Notes under the pieces: model-generated
Told to the model about the DNA's origin: nothing
Seen by the model: the letters and a program-made list of their open reading frames with translations, nothing else
Databases searched by the model: none
Made by a program: the position numbers and the translations under genes
Origin: Malania oleifera
Lineage: Eukaryota; Streptophyta; Magnoliopsida; Santalales; Ximeniaceae
NCBI RefSeq assembly: GCF_029873635.1
Contig: NC_080426.1
Location: 54,946,093 to 55,010,092 of the forward strand
Direction of reading: 5' to 3'
DNA length: 64,000 bases
In this document: positions 34,270-44,293 of the stretch, piece by piece
How the letters are laid out: every line of letters begins with the position of its first letter
Numbering within the stretch: the stretch's first letter is position 1

Positions 34270-35117
34270 GTTCAAACATTATATACTTGTTAATTTCTTG
34301 TACTATTATTATTTTGTAGGATTTGCGGCTGTCAGAATACTACGACGATGCCAAGCACTACAATTAGGTCGGATGCACACAACTTTAAATTTTCCTGTAT
34401 TTCTAGTTATCTTAATAGAATTAATTTGTATATTTTAATTTGAATTTGTATTTGTATGTATTTGAATTTTGAACAATTTGTATTTTAAATTTTACTGATT
34501 TATGAATGTTTTAAAAATTCAAGTTTAATTTTATGTATACTAAAATGTAATTACAGGTTTTTATAGGAATTAAAAAAAATTATTATTTCAAAGCATTAGT
34601 GACGGTTTGCAAAGACAAAGTATTAGTGACGGTTTAGAAACTGTCACTATAGAATCATCATTTTTTTTAGGTCAAATTCATCACTAAAGGCAAAATATTA
34701 GTAACGATTCTACAGCCATAACTAATAATATATTATTAGTGACGGTTTTTATAACCGTCACTAAAAGCGTACCATTAGTGATGGTTTGTTGATTGTCACT
34801 AATGCAGTCATATTAGTGACAGTTATTAAAACCTTCAATAATACTTGAACTTTAGTGACGAATTTGAGCCGAGAATATGTATAATTTATAGTGATGGTCA
34901 TAGGCTACTAGTGACGATTTTTTTCCATTACTATCACTCCACTATTAGTGACGGTTTGTATAATTCGTCCTTAATAAGTATTAGTTGTCGCAGATATGGT
35001 GACTAGTTTAAAATTGTCACCAATATTGACCGAACCATGACTAATACTATTAGTAACAGTTTTTTGATTATTAGAGACTATTTAAAACAATCACTAATAA
35101 CCTTATTTTTTGGGGTG
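34200..35117 (+). mobile_element. CACTA (En/Spm-like) DNA transposon, right terminus
   Basis: From 34590 to 35110 the motif TTAGTGACGGTTT and its inverse AACCGTCACTAA recur about fifteen times in both orientations, the classic subterminal repeat of plant CACTA elements. The element ends near 35117 with TTTTTTGGGGTG, whose reverse complement CACCCCAAAAAA is a CACTA-type terminus with changes. The left part (34300-34400) has an intron-acceptor-like TTTGTAGGATTTG and may be a last exon. No transposase domain is visible and the left end is not in view. An (AT)n run lies at 34221-34266. Confidence 0.8.
34590..35110 (+). repeat. subterminal palindromic repeats of the CACTA element
   Basis: Paired units such as TTAGTGACGGTTT...AACCGTCACTAA (34738-34765) and TTAGTGATGG...TTGTCACTAA (34774-34802) form adjacent inverted pairs. 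These are the presumed binding sites of the element's accessory protein. Confidence 0.85.
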
Positions 35118-35631
35118 ATATATGCACCACTCAAATTCCTCTCTCAAATTTCTTGAAACAACCTTTAGTATTTGGAGCATAACATCTGCTATAGAACTCC
35201 AAAAAGAGCGATATTGGTATCTGCGGAAAGCTAGAAAAAAATCCCACAACCTTTGTGTTAACAATTTTCACAAATGAGAAGGTTTAGATAAAGAAAAAAA
35301 TAGGGCAAATTGTTGATGGTTGGTGAGGTGCATCGACGGTTTTAGGTAGAGAGTTGAATGATTTTTTGCCTGAGGAAACAGTCAATGGTTTGGGGAAACC
35401 GTCAATGGTTTGCGTCAAGACTCAAAGTCCAATGGGTGAAAAATAGCTATTTTCTAAAATATTTAATTATTTTAAATGCCCAACGACCATATAATGGCTA
35501 GTTTGTTAATTTGCCTATATATATAAGCCCAAAGACTTGTTTAAAGATTGATCTTAGTTACTAACATCTTTAGAATATCATTCACAAGCACTTTGCATTT
35601 AGTTCATCATCTCAAGTGCTCAGAATCTCTT
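35118..35631 (+). repeat. LTR of family D, left part
   Basis: Plus-strand promoter half of an LTR: a palindrome cluster (35303-35415), a TATA box (TATATATATAAG, 35516-35527) and a leader. It continues at 39655 beyond a nested insertion and ends at 40191 with TAGGGCCAACA. The left edge meets the CACTA terminus and is not a clean TG start. Confidence 0.6.
35303..35415 (+). repeat. palindrome cluster in LTR family D
   Basis: Four units: TTGTTGATGGTTGG, GCATCGACGGTTTTAGG, GAAACAGTCAATGGTTTGG and GAAACCGTCAATGGTTTG. They are imperfect forms of AAACCGTCGACGGTTT, close to the family-C motif, and end about 100 bp before the TATA box. Confidence 0.65.
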
Positions 35632-36453
35632 TGATGCGAACCTCAAATCGACATGCCTTGAGACCCAGCAACCAATATTGGAATGCTTGCCCAAGAAAGC
35701 TAAAATTCAGATTTTTGATAGGAAACTCCAACCCAACGTTTATAAATGAAACGTGAATCGAAAGTGTAAAATAACAAACCCTGACCCAATGATTATAATT
35801 GCATCAAGAACCAAATGTATAAAACCTCGACCCAATGATTATAATTAAATCACAAACCAAAGGTATAAAATTAGAACGCCACAAGAAGGATTCCTTGATA
35901 AGTTCACAAGTTCTCTAAAGAACCAAGAAGAAACAAAGCCTCACATTTTTATTCCATTATATTGTCCTCTTACAATGGTGAGATATATATAGCTAGTATG
36001 GGAGACAAGGACATTAAACACTTAGCATTTCCCACACAAGCACGAGAGACAAAGACATTAAATACTTAGTGATTCCCACACAAGAATGGGAGACACACAT
36101 AATAAATACATGAACTTACTAGACACATTAATGACTCTCACAACTTACTAAAAACCCATGCAAGCTATGTCTTACAATATTACACCATAAAGTCAAATTC
36201 CATAATTGAATAGCACACCATTAATAAGGAGATTATGACCATTAAACAAGATTAGTTCCATAAAAAACTTGAATTAAGTTTATTAAGCCTTTATCATTCT
36301 CTGGGCCAAGCCTGGAGTGCCCCATTTTTGAATAAGCCCAAATATCTTGAATCAGCCCATGAAGTGCTTCTTTGATCTTTTTGGATCTCACTCTAGTGAT
36401 AGGCCCAACAGGCACATGCAATGGATCCTTTGATTGTGCTTGTTGATTCTCAT
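35632..36453 (-). repeat. LTR of the non-coding element, inverted copy
   Basis: Reverse complement of 38775-39654, from TGATGCGAACCTCAAATCG to GATTCTCAT, with its last two bases at 37515-37516 after the hAT insertion. It differs from the plus-strand copies more than they differ from each other. Confidence 0.85.
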
Positions 36454-37141
36454 TAGGGGTGGCAAAACGGGTCATAACCCGTTTGGCCACTCGGACCCGT
36501 CCATTTTAAACAGGCTCAGGTTTAAGAAAGTCAACCCGTTTAATAAACGGGCGAGTCACGGGTTGACCCGTTTATAAATGGATCAACCAGGTTCGGGTCG
36601 GGTCACCCATTGGGTGACCCGTTTATTTTGCTCATATTCCTATATATATTACACATTAACTTTACTCCATGAAACCCTAAATTTCCTTGTGGTCGTGGCT
36701 GCCTTCCACTGGCTTTCACTACCTTCATTCCTTCTGCTTCGTCGCATGGGAGATAGGCGGCCGTCTTCATCAATCATCCCAGTTGCAGAGTTGCAGTATC
36801 CTTCCCTCTCCGACAAAATCCCAACCCCGACTCCATGGCTCCACCTCTCTCTCGCAGATAACCTCCTCTTATGCGGCATATCCTCTCGCCTCTTAAGCCC
36901 TTGACTCTCGCTCTTTACTCTCGTAATCGCAACCTCGTAGCCTTGTAGGTTAGTTTGAACTTTGACTTCGCAGTTCTTCACTCACGTTTGGTCGATTTGC
37001 TAGAACAAATCTGGTCATTCTTGTGGCTCGCCGGCGTCTTCGTCCCAGTTTCCATCTTCGTCTCCAGCTGAATCGTGGTCATTCAGGCTTACTGGCTTAA
37101 TGGTATACTGATTTTGTTTGAATTTGATAAGTGAGGAAGCT

Positions 37142-37206
<65 letters not shown>

Positions 37207-37506
37207 GACAAGTGAGGAAGCTTAATTCCCCTTCAATTGTGAAAGAGAGATGTGCTGTAATTTGGGGCTTTAATTTTTTAAATAAATAAAAGAGAGATGT
37301 GTTGTAATTTGGGGTTTTCAAATTTTAAAATAATATATTTTTTTAAATGGGTAACTCGCGACCCTCCTGTTTATTAAATGGGCGGGTTAGGGTTTATATG
37401 ATTGACACCCGTTTAACCTCGACCCGTTAAAGACCCGATCCGTTTACGACCCGGCCCGTTGGTGACCCGCACAAACCCGGCCCGCCCACCCTTTTTGCCA
37501 CCCCTA
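36454..37506. mobile_element. non-autonomous hAT element, 1,053 bp
   Basis: Bounded by an exact 8-bp target duplication ATTCTCAT (36446-36453 and 37507-37514). The ends form a 14-bp perfect inverted repeat TAGGGGTGGCAAAA. Subterminal regions are full of ACCCGTTT/GGGTC motifs in both orientations. There is no transposase; the short frames at 36578-36981 are chance. A (GA)n run lies at 37141-37202. The TIR is of the Tip100-like kind and differs from the hAT at 3214. Confidence 0.92.
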
Positions 37507-37516
37507 ATTCTCATCA

Positions 37517-37551
37517 TTCCCCCTCTCTTCAAAAGGATTCGACCTCAAATC
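37517..37551 (-). other. inverted purine-tract stub joining the two LTR orientations
   Basis: Reads on the minus strand as the same text as 38740-38774 (ending GAAGAGAGGGGGAA), i.e. the internal region just before the LTR. It is fused at 37551/37552 to the plus-strand LTR, which lacks its first bases. The joint shares the letters AATC with both partners. Confidence 0.8.
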
Positions 37552-38423
37552 AATGAGCACCATTGAAGGATCCATTGCATGTTTCAGTTGGCCCTATCAC
37601 TAGAGCAAGATCAAAGAAGATCAAAGAAGTACTTCATGGGCTTATTCAAGATATTTGGGCTTTTTAAAAAATGGGGCACTCCAAGTTTGGCCTTAAGAAA
37701 GATGAAGGTTTAATAAAAGTTAATCCAAGTTTTTGATGGAGTTGATCTTGCTTAATGGTTGTAATCTCCTTAATAATTGTGTGCTAATTCAAATATGGGA
37801 TTTGACTTAATGGTGTAATATTACAAGACAACTTAGCTTGCATGGGTTTTTAGTAAGTTGTGAGAGTCATTAATGTGTCTAGTAAGTTGGTGTTTTTATT
37901 ATGTGTGTCTCCCATGTTTGTGTGGGAATTGCTAAATATTTAATGTCCTTGTCTCCCATGTTTGTGTGGGAATTGTTAAGTGTTTAATGTCCTTGTCCCC
38001 CATGTTAGCTATATATATCTCACCATTGCAAGAGGACAACATAATGGAATAAAAATGTGAGGCTTTGTTTCTTCTTGGTTCTTTTGAGAACTTGTGAACT
38101 TATCAAGGAATCCTTCCTTGTGGCGTTCAAATTTTATACCTTTGGTTCATAATTTAATTATAATCATTGGGTTGAGATTTTATACCTTCGGTTCATGATG
38201 CAATTATAATCATTGGGTCAAAGTTTGTTACTTTATACCTTTGGTTCATGATTAAGTTATAATCATTGGGTCGGGGTTTGTTACTTTATACTTTCGGTTC
38301 ATGTTTCATTTATAAACATTGGGTCGGAGTTTCCTATCAAAAATCTGAATTTTAGCTTTCTTGGACAAACATTCCAACATTGTTTGCTGGGTCTCAATAC
38401 ATGTCGATTTGAGGTTCGCATCA
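37552..38423 (+). repeat. LTR of the non-coding element, first plus-strand copy
   Basis: Nearly identical over its length to 38775-39654. It ends GGTTCGCATCA followed by the primer-binding-like TTTAGTATCAGAGC. Confidence 0.88.
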
Positions 38424-38596
38424 TTTAGTATCAGAGCTTAGGTTCTAAAATCAGGTTTACTATCCTTTTATATTTCGTTTCTTGCTATCATTCTATCTTT
38501 TTATCTTTCGTTTTGTTTCATTGTTCTTGTTTTGTGATGTGTACCAAGTTGAAAAAAAAAAAGAAAAAAAAAGATGTTAGTAAAGAAAAGAAAATA

Positions 38597-38632
<36 letters not shown>

Positions 38633-38774
38633 AAAAAGAGACGTCAAAAAAAAAAGAAAGCAAAAATATTTTTTTTTCCTACTCCTTTGATTCGTTGTTT
38701 CTACAATATTTTCTTGTTATATTGGTTTAATATTACATGGATTTGAGGTCGAATCCTTTTGAAGAGAGGGGGAA
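38424..38774 (+). other. 351-bp internal region of the non-coding element
   Basis: Contains the primer-binding-like site at its start, a purine-rich low-complexity block with (GAAA)n at about 38596-38632, and the purine tract at its end. The apparent Lys/Glu open frame is the translated GAAA repeat, not a gene. Confidence 0.8.
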
Positions 38775-39654
38775 TGATGAGAATCAATGAGCACCATTGA
38801 AGGATCCATTGCATGTTTTAGTTGGCCCTATCACCAGAGGGAGATCCAAGAAGATCAAAGAAGCACTTCATGGGCTTATTCAAGATATTTGGGCTTTTTC
38901 AAAAACGGGGCACTCCAAGTTTGGCCTTAAGAAAGATGAAGGTTTAATAAAACTTAATCCAAGTTTTTGATGGAGTTGATCTTGCTTAATGGTTGTAATC
39001 TCCTTTATAATTGTGTGCTAATTCAAATATGGGATTTGACTTAATGGTGTAATATTGTAAGACAACTTAGCTTGCATGGGTTTTATTAAGTTGTGAAAGT
39101 CATTAATGTGTCTAGTAAGTTGGTGTTTTTATTATGTGTGTCTCCCATGTTTGTGTGGGAATTGCTAAATATTTAATGTCCTTGTCTCCCATGTTTGTGT
39201 GGGAATTGTTAAGTGTTTAATATCCTTGTCCCCCATGTTAGCTATATATATCTCACCATTGTAAGAGGACAACATAATGGAATAAAAATGTGAGGCTTTG
39301 TTTCTTCTGGTTCTTTTGAGAACTTGTGAACTTATCAAGGAATCCTTCCTTGTGGCATTCAAATTTTATACTTTTGGTTCGTGATTTAATTATAATCATT
39401 GGGTCGAGATTTTATACCTTCGGTTCGTGATGCAATTATAATCATTGGGTCAAAGTTTGTTACTTTATACCTTTGGTTCATGATTAAGTTATAATCATTG
39501 GGTCGGGATTTGTTACTTTATACTTTTGGTTCACGTTTCATTTATAAACGTTGGGTCGGAGTTTCCTATCAAAAATCTGAATTTTAGCTTTCTTAGGCAA
39601 GCATTCCAACATTGTTTATTGAGTCTCAACGCGTGTTGTTTGAGGTTCACATCA
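38775..39654 (+). repeat. LTR of the non-coding element, second plus-strand copy
   Basis: 880 bp, TGATGAGAATC to GGTTCACATCA, directly after the purine tract. It holds a TATA-like GCTATATATATCTC near 39240. Confidence 0.88.
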
Positions 39655-40191
39655 CTCTCTATCTCTCTAATCTTGTGTTGACCATTACTTGAGAGATTTG
39701 TGTTAGGTTTGTGTTGTATCAAATATCAGCTTGGTTTGTAATTCTTTTTCATCTAATAAAGGCTCTTTGTGAACCAAGTGTTAAAGGGTTTGGTTCCCTT
39801 GTTTGGGCTCTTTGTAAGCAATAGGGATTGGTTCCCGTGTAAAGGTTCTTAGTGAATCGGATTGCAAGGATTCTTGGTGAACCTTACTGAAAGGCTCTGG
39901 GTGAGCAACGTGTAAAGGCTTCTCTGCTGGTAAAGGAGGTTGATACTGGATTGTGGAATCCTTGAGTGTGTCTTAAAGGCGTGGACATAGGCAAGAGGCT
40001 GAACCACATTAAAATTATTTGTCGAGCTTTTTTTCCCCACTCTGTTATTTATGTCTTATGCATGATTTATATTTTATATATTGTGATATAATTACTTCTA
40101 TCTTGTCAAAACTTATATTTTGTAGAGAAAAACAAAAATACACAAAAGAGACTATTCACCACCCCCTCTAGACTCGACTTTAGGGCCAACA
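39655..40191 (+). repeat. LTR of family D, right part
   Basis: Continues the LTR of 35118-35631 after the nested element and ends with ACCCCCTCTAGACTCGACTT...TAGGGCCAACA, a form frequent at copia LTR ends. No primer-binding site follows, so this is a solo or cut-off LTR. Confidence 0.65.
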
Positions 40192-40600
40192 TAATCCATT
40201 GCCCTACCCATCCATGATAGGAGAAAGTTGTAATGATAGGAAGGTCTTATTTAGTGGAATTCCATGCTAGGTTGGAAGATTGATTGATTGTCAACTTCAG
40301 CGGTGGATCAATCCGACACAGAAGTGACAGTGGAAAATTGGATTAAATAAGTGACATGTGCTTGAGTACCTAGTGATGATGAAATCAATGAAATCCAAAG
40401 GACGTTATGAATTCCTTCATTCATGTTAATAAGAGGAATCCGCCCATAAATTCTTTTTGTTCAGATTATTTTGAATTTAAATGAAATAAATTGCATTTAA
40501 GTCTCATCTCATTACATCATCCTTTATTTGTCACATTTTGCCAAATTTTGTCTAGTTTTGCTTGTGTTTCATGTGGGGATACAACAAATAATTTTACTGG
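40192..40600. other. unassigned DNA
   Basis: No recognisable coding or repeat end. It may belong to the Tat/Ogre-type element to the right. Confidence 0.45.
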
Positions 40601-42969
40601 TGCAAAACTTCTAGAGTCGATAATTGGCTTCGAGAATCGAGTCAATGGGGCAATATATATAATTTAAAAAATTAAAAGAATGAAAAAATGAAAAAAAAAA
40701 AAAGGAGAGAAAAAAAGAGAAAGATCTAGAGTTGATAACTGGCTTCAAGAATCCAATCAATGGTGCAATATATATATATATATATATATAATTTAAAAAA
40801 TTAAAATAATGAAAAAATAATAATAATAAAAAAACCTCCTCATTGGTGTCCTAGTAGGGATCCCACTCCAACAGTGCATTCTCGAGAATTTTAAGAAGAT
40901 TAGTTAAAAAGAAGATTTTGACAGTGCATAAGAATCCCTGTGGGAAATGGATTTCAAACTATAAAGGGCTTTATCAAGAGGAGCTATATTGTTAGCTGAT
41001 ATTGATGAATATTATCTACCACACTTTATCAATTCAGATGTTGTAAAAAAGTATTTTGCTTAATGTAATGTATATTGTGAAGATCAATGAGCAAGATTCC
41101 TTGACCTTTTATTCTAAATTATGGTTAGTATTTTATGGGTGTAATGACTATTTTCTAATCAAATGATGGATGACTCATCTTTGGCCAGCCAGTATACCCA
41201 AAAGGATTGAATAATACATTGACTTATCACTCGTTAATTAATTTGAGCCTTAATTTTAAGCTAACTTTTTCTTAAATTTAGTTTACCAAAAATTTAACCT
41301 GGATTTGGGTTCTCTAGTGTCTAGTGATTCATTTGAGGCAATGATTATTGTCAAAAGGAGGGCATACCATCTTTCTTCTACCCAAAATTAATTCAAATAA
41401 GAAATCCCTTGCTTGCCTTGTTGAGCTTGAAAAATTTATTTCTTGACTACGTCATCAAAGGATCATCCCCTACATTGTGGCAATTTCAAGAATATTAGTA
41501 TGAAGCCCTAAGTGAATCCCAAATAAAAAAGGGAACCAAAATCCCCCCAAAAAAGGAAAAGCAAAAGATATAGTAAAAGAAGAAGAAGAAAAGAAAAAAA
41601 ATAAGGAAAAATGATCAGGGGCATACTTTATAGGTGATCCTTGACTAACGTTACCCTAATAAATTGATGACTTTGAGTCTTATTAAATCTTTTCCTTCTT
41701 TAGACTATACCCTCAACCTACAATAGAGTCCAAAATGTAAGTCTTGGCCTGATTGGCATGTGTCAGTACCTCAAATGAATTGCTAAACTTGATAGAGTTT
41801 GAACTACATTATGACACATGATCCTAATAAGGTATGTAGGTAGCTTGTTTAGAGAACAAGTGTGGTCAACTTGCACCACTACAGGCATAAATGTCATTTT
41901 GGGGAGAGGTTTTTAAGCCTTAATTTTCCTATTCTTTTGAAAGCTTGTACCCTTAGCCTATGTTTCATCATGTGTCTTTAAGCTCACCCTGAAATTGGCA
42001 TGCTGATCAAAATACCTGATAAGACATTAATTGCAATTCAGGATGGAAAGACTTATGGAACACAAATCAAGAAGGTACTATTGGAAGTTGGCGTCAAATT
42101 TATAGTGGAATAGTGAATAAGTGGATGTATCATATGGGCAATATTGACTCTACTTTTCCCCATAATAAGAAAATGAAGAAAGGGAGTTTGGGGTACAAAA
42201 AGAGAGAGAGGAGGTGTTCGCTTATTGCCTTGATGGCTACACGGTGTTAAGAGTACTGGTAAAGCCACTTTTTATTCAACAAGTGTTGAAACTAGGAAAA
42301 TATACAAGTTTTTGCATTTCATTTGTATCCCTCATGAGATCGTGTTATCTTTTATTCATTTAACTTCAAAATGATTTAAACATTAAAAGTGCAATCCTTA
42401 AATGGTGCCATAGTCATGAAAATTCAGTAAAAACATTGGTTAGTCAACATTCTTGAAATAAACAGGTCAAGTTGAGTCACACATAGCCTAGAGCAGACGA
42501 TATGCCAAGTTGTGAGAAGAAAAAATCCAGGGGCACTCACATAATACAACACGAGTAGTATTTTCTACTCAAGATCATAATTTATTGAAGGGGCATCATT
42601 GAAAAAACATGAAATTTATTCTCTATAGATTGGAATTTGTAAAATGATAACCAAAATTGAGATATGGAAAAATTGGTTTCAGAATCTAGTCTATTGATTG
42701 GATAGGTGTTGGTTCACAAGCACTTAATTAAGCAGGAAATTTGCGCATCTTCATGCATTATATGCATAACATCAATAGTAATAGGAAGCAATCAACATGC
42801 TTTTTGTAAAATCATTGCATAAGCGGAGTTAGTATGTGTCTTCAATTCACGCATCATAATGTTTATATCATACAAATTTCTTTCATAGATTTTGTGAATA
42901 GTTTTCATTTTACTTATCATTTCTTCAATTTATTGCCTTTCATAAATTGGAATGGTTTTATGTTCTACT

Positions 42970-44115
42970 TAGGCTATGGGGGCATTAGTTCTCAAATCTG
43001 AGTAGTTCTTTCCAAGTTGTTCTGTCTACTTCGAATACTTGGGACATTAGTTCCCAAATATGAGAAGTCACTTCCAAGTTATTATGTCTATCTCGGAGGC
43101 ATGTGACATTAGTTCTCAAATCCAAGTAGCCACTTCCAAGTTATTTTGACTATCTAAGAGGCATGTGACATTAGTTCCCAAAATGGAGTAGTTGCTTTCA
43201 AGTTATTATGGCCATCTCGGAGGCATGTGACATTAGTTTCCAAATCTAAGTAGTAGTTTCCAAGTTATTTTGACTATCTCGGAGGCATATGACGTTAGCT
43301 CTCAAATATGAGTAGTCACTTTCAAGTTATTTTGGCTATCTTGGAGGCATGTGACATCAGTTCCCAAATCTGAGTAGTCACTTCCAAGTTATTTTGGTTA
43401 TCTAGGAAGCACGTGACATTAGTTCCCAAATTCAAGTAGTCACTTCCAAGTTATCTTGGAGGCATGTGGCATTTGTTCCCAAATCCTAGTAGTCGCTTTC
43501 AAGTTATTTTGGCTATCTCAGAGGAATGAGACATTAGTTCTCAAATCCGAGTAGTCACTTCTAAATTATTTTGGCTATCTCAGAGGTATGTGACAATAGT
43601 TTCCAAATTTGAGTTGTCGTTTCTAAGTTGTTTTGGCTATCTCAGAGGCACGTGATATTAGTTTCCACATCCGAGTAGTAGCTTCCAAGTTGCTTTCGCT
43701 ACCTCAGAGGCGTGTGATAGTAGTTCCTAAATTTGGATAGTCGTTTTCAAGTTGTTTTGGCTATCTTGAAGACATTTGGCAATAGTTCCTAAATTTGAGT
43801 AGTCATTTCTAAGTTATTTTAGCTATCTCGGGGGCATGTGGCAATAGTTCCTAAATCCGAGTAGTCGCTTCTAAGTTATTTTGGTTATCTCAGTGGCATG
43901 TGACAATAGTTCCCAAATCTGAGTAGTCACTTCTAAGTTGTTTTGGTTATCTCATAGGCATGTGACAATAGCTCCAAAATCTAAATAGTCGTTTCCTTTG
44001 GTTGTCTTAGAGGCATATTGCATTAGTTCTCAAATCTGAGCAGTCATTTTTAAGTTGTGATGATTTATCTACCTTAATGGCACGAGGCATAGTTCCTAAA
44101 TCCATGGCAGTGATC
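42970..44115 (+). repeat. 62-bp tandem repeat array in the Tat/Ogre-type 3' untranslated region
   Basis: About eighteen diverged head-to-tail copies of a 62-bp unit, with landmarks ACATTAGTTCCCAAATCTGA, AGTAGTCACTTCCAAGTTAT and GGCTATCTCGGAGGCATGTG. 62 is not a multiple of three and all frames close, so it is non-coding. Some units are shorter by internal loss (for example near 43455). Known background: tandem repeats in the region before the 3' LTR are a documented source of satellites in plant Tat/Ogre elements. Confidence 0.92.
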
Positions 44116-44293
44116 ATGTCATAAACTAGGACATTTTACACCTTACTCTATGAGTTTGTTGATTTGACCTAAATTCATCCACCTTAGTAAATCCACATAT
44201 TAACTATTGTTAGGATTTTGCTATATAATGGCTAGTTCAAATTTTGTGTCTTCTATCTTTATAGATTTACTACTATAGGAAGCCAAGGGACAA

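Larger units (their letters stand above)
35632..39654 (+). mobile_element. non-coding LTR element with head-to-head LTRs, nested in LTR D
   Basis: Three copies of one LTR (TGATGAGAATC...GGTTCGCATCA) lie here. The left copy (35632-36453, ending at 37516 after an inserted hAT) is on the minus strand; the other two (37552-38423 and 38775-39654) are on the plus strand with 351 bp between them. That 351 bp has a primer-binding-like TTTAGTATCAGAGC at its left and a purine tract GAAGAGAGGGGGAA at its right, but no gene. The left LTR is followed by 35 bp that is the same purine-tract region inverted, then joins the plus LTR. Flanks are CTCTT (35627-35631) and CTCTC (39655-39659). It looks like a non-autonomous element with a rearranged second copy. 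Confidence 0.8.

Noticed and set aside
34181-34438. Open frame with a Tyr/Ile repeat
   Set aside because: Driven by the (AT)n run. The remaining 40 residues show no known domain, though the end could be a CACTA exon.
37097-37321. Ser/Leu-repeat open frame on the minus strand
   Set aside because: Translated (GA)n microsatellite.
38513-38746. Lys-rich open frame
   Set aside because: Translated (GAAA)n and A-rich internal region of the non-coding LTR element.
42970-44115. Regular repeat with alternating conserved and variable parts, superficially CRISPR-like
   Set aside because: Units are contiguous and diverge throughout, with no unique spacers, and it lies in a plant retroelement. It is a minisatellite.
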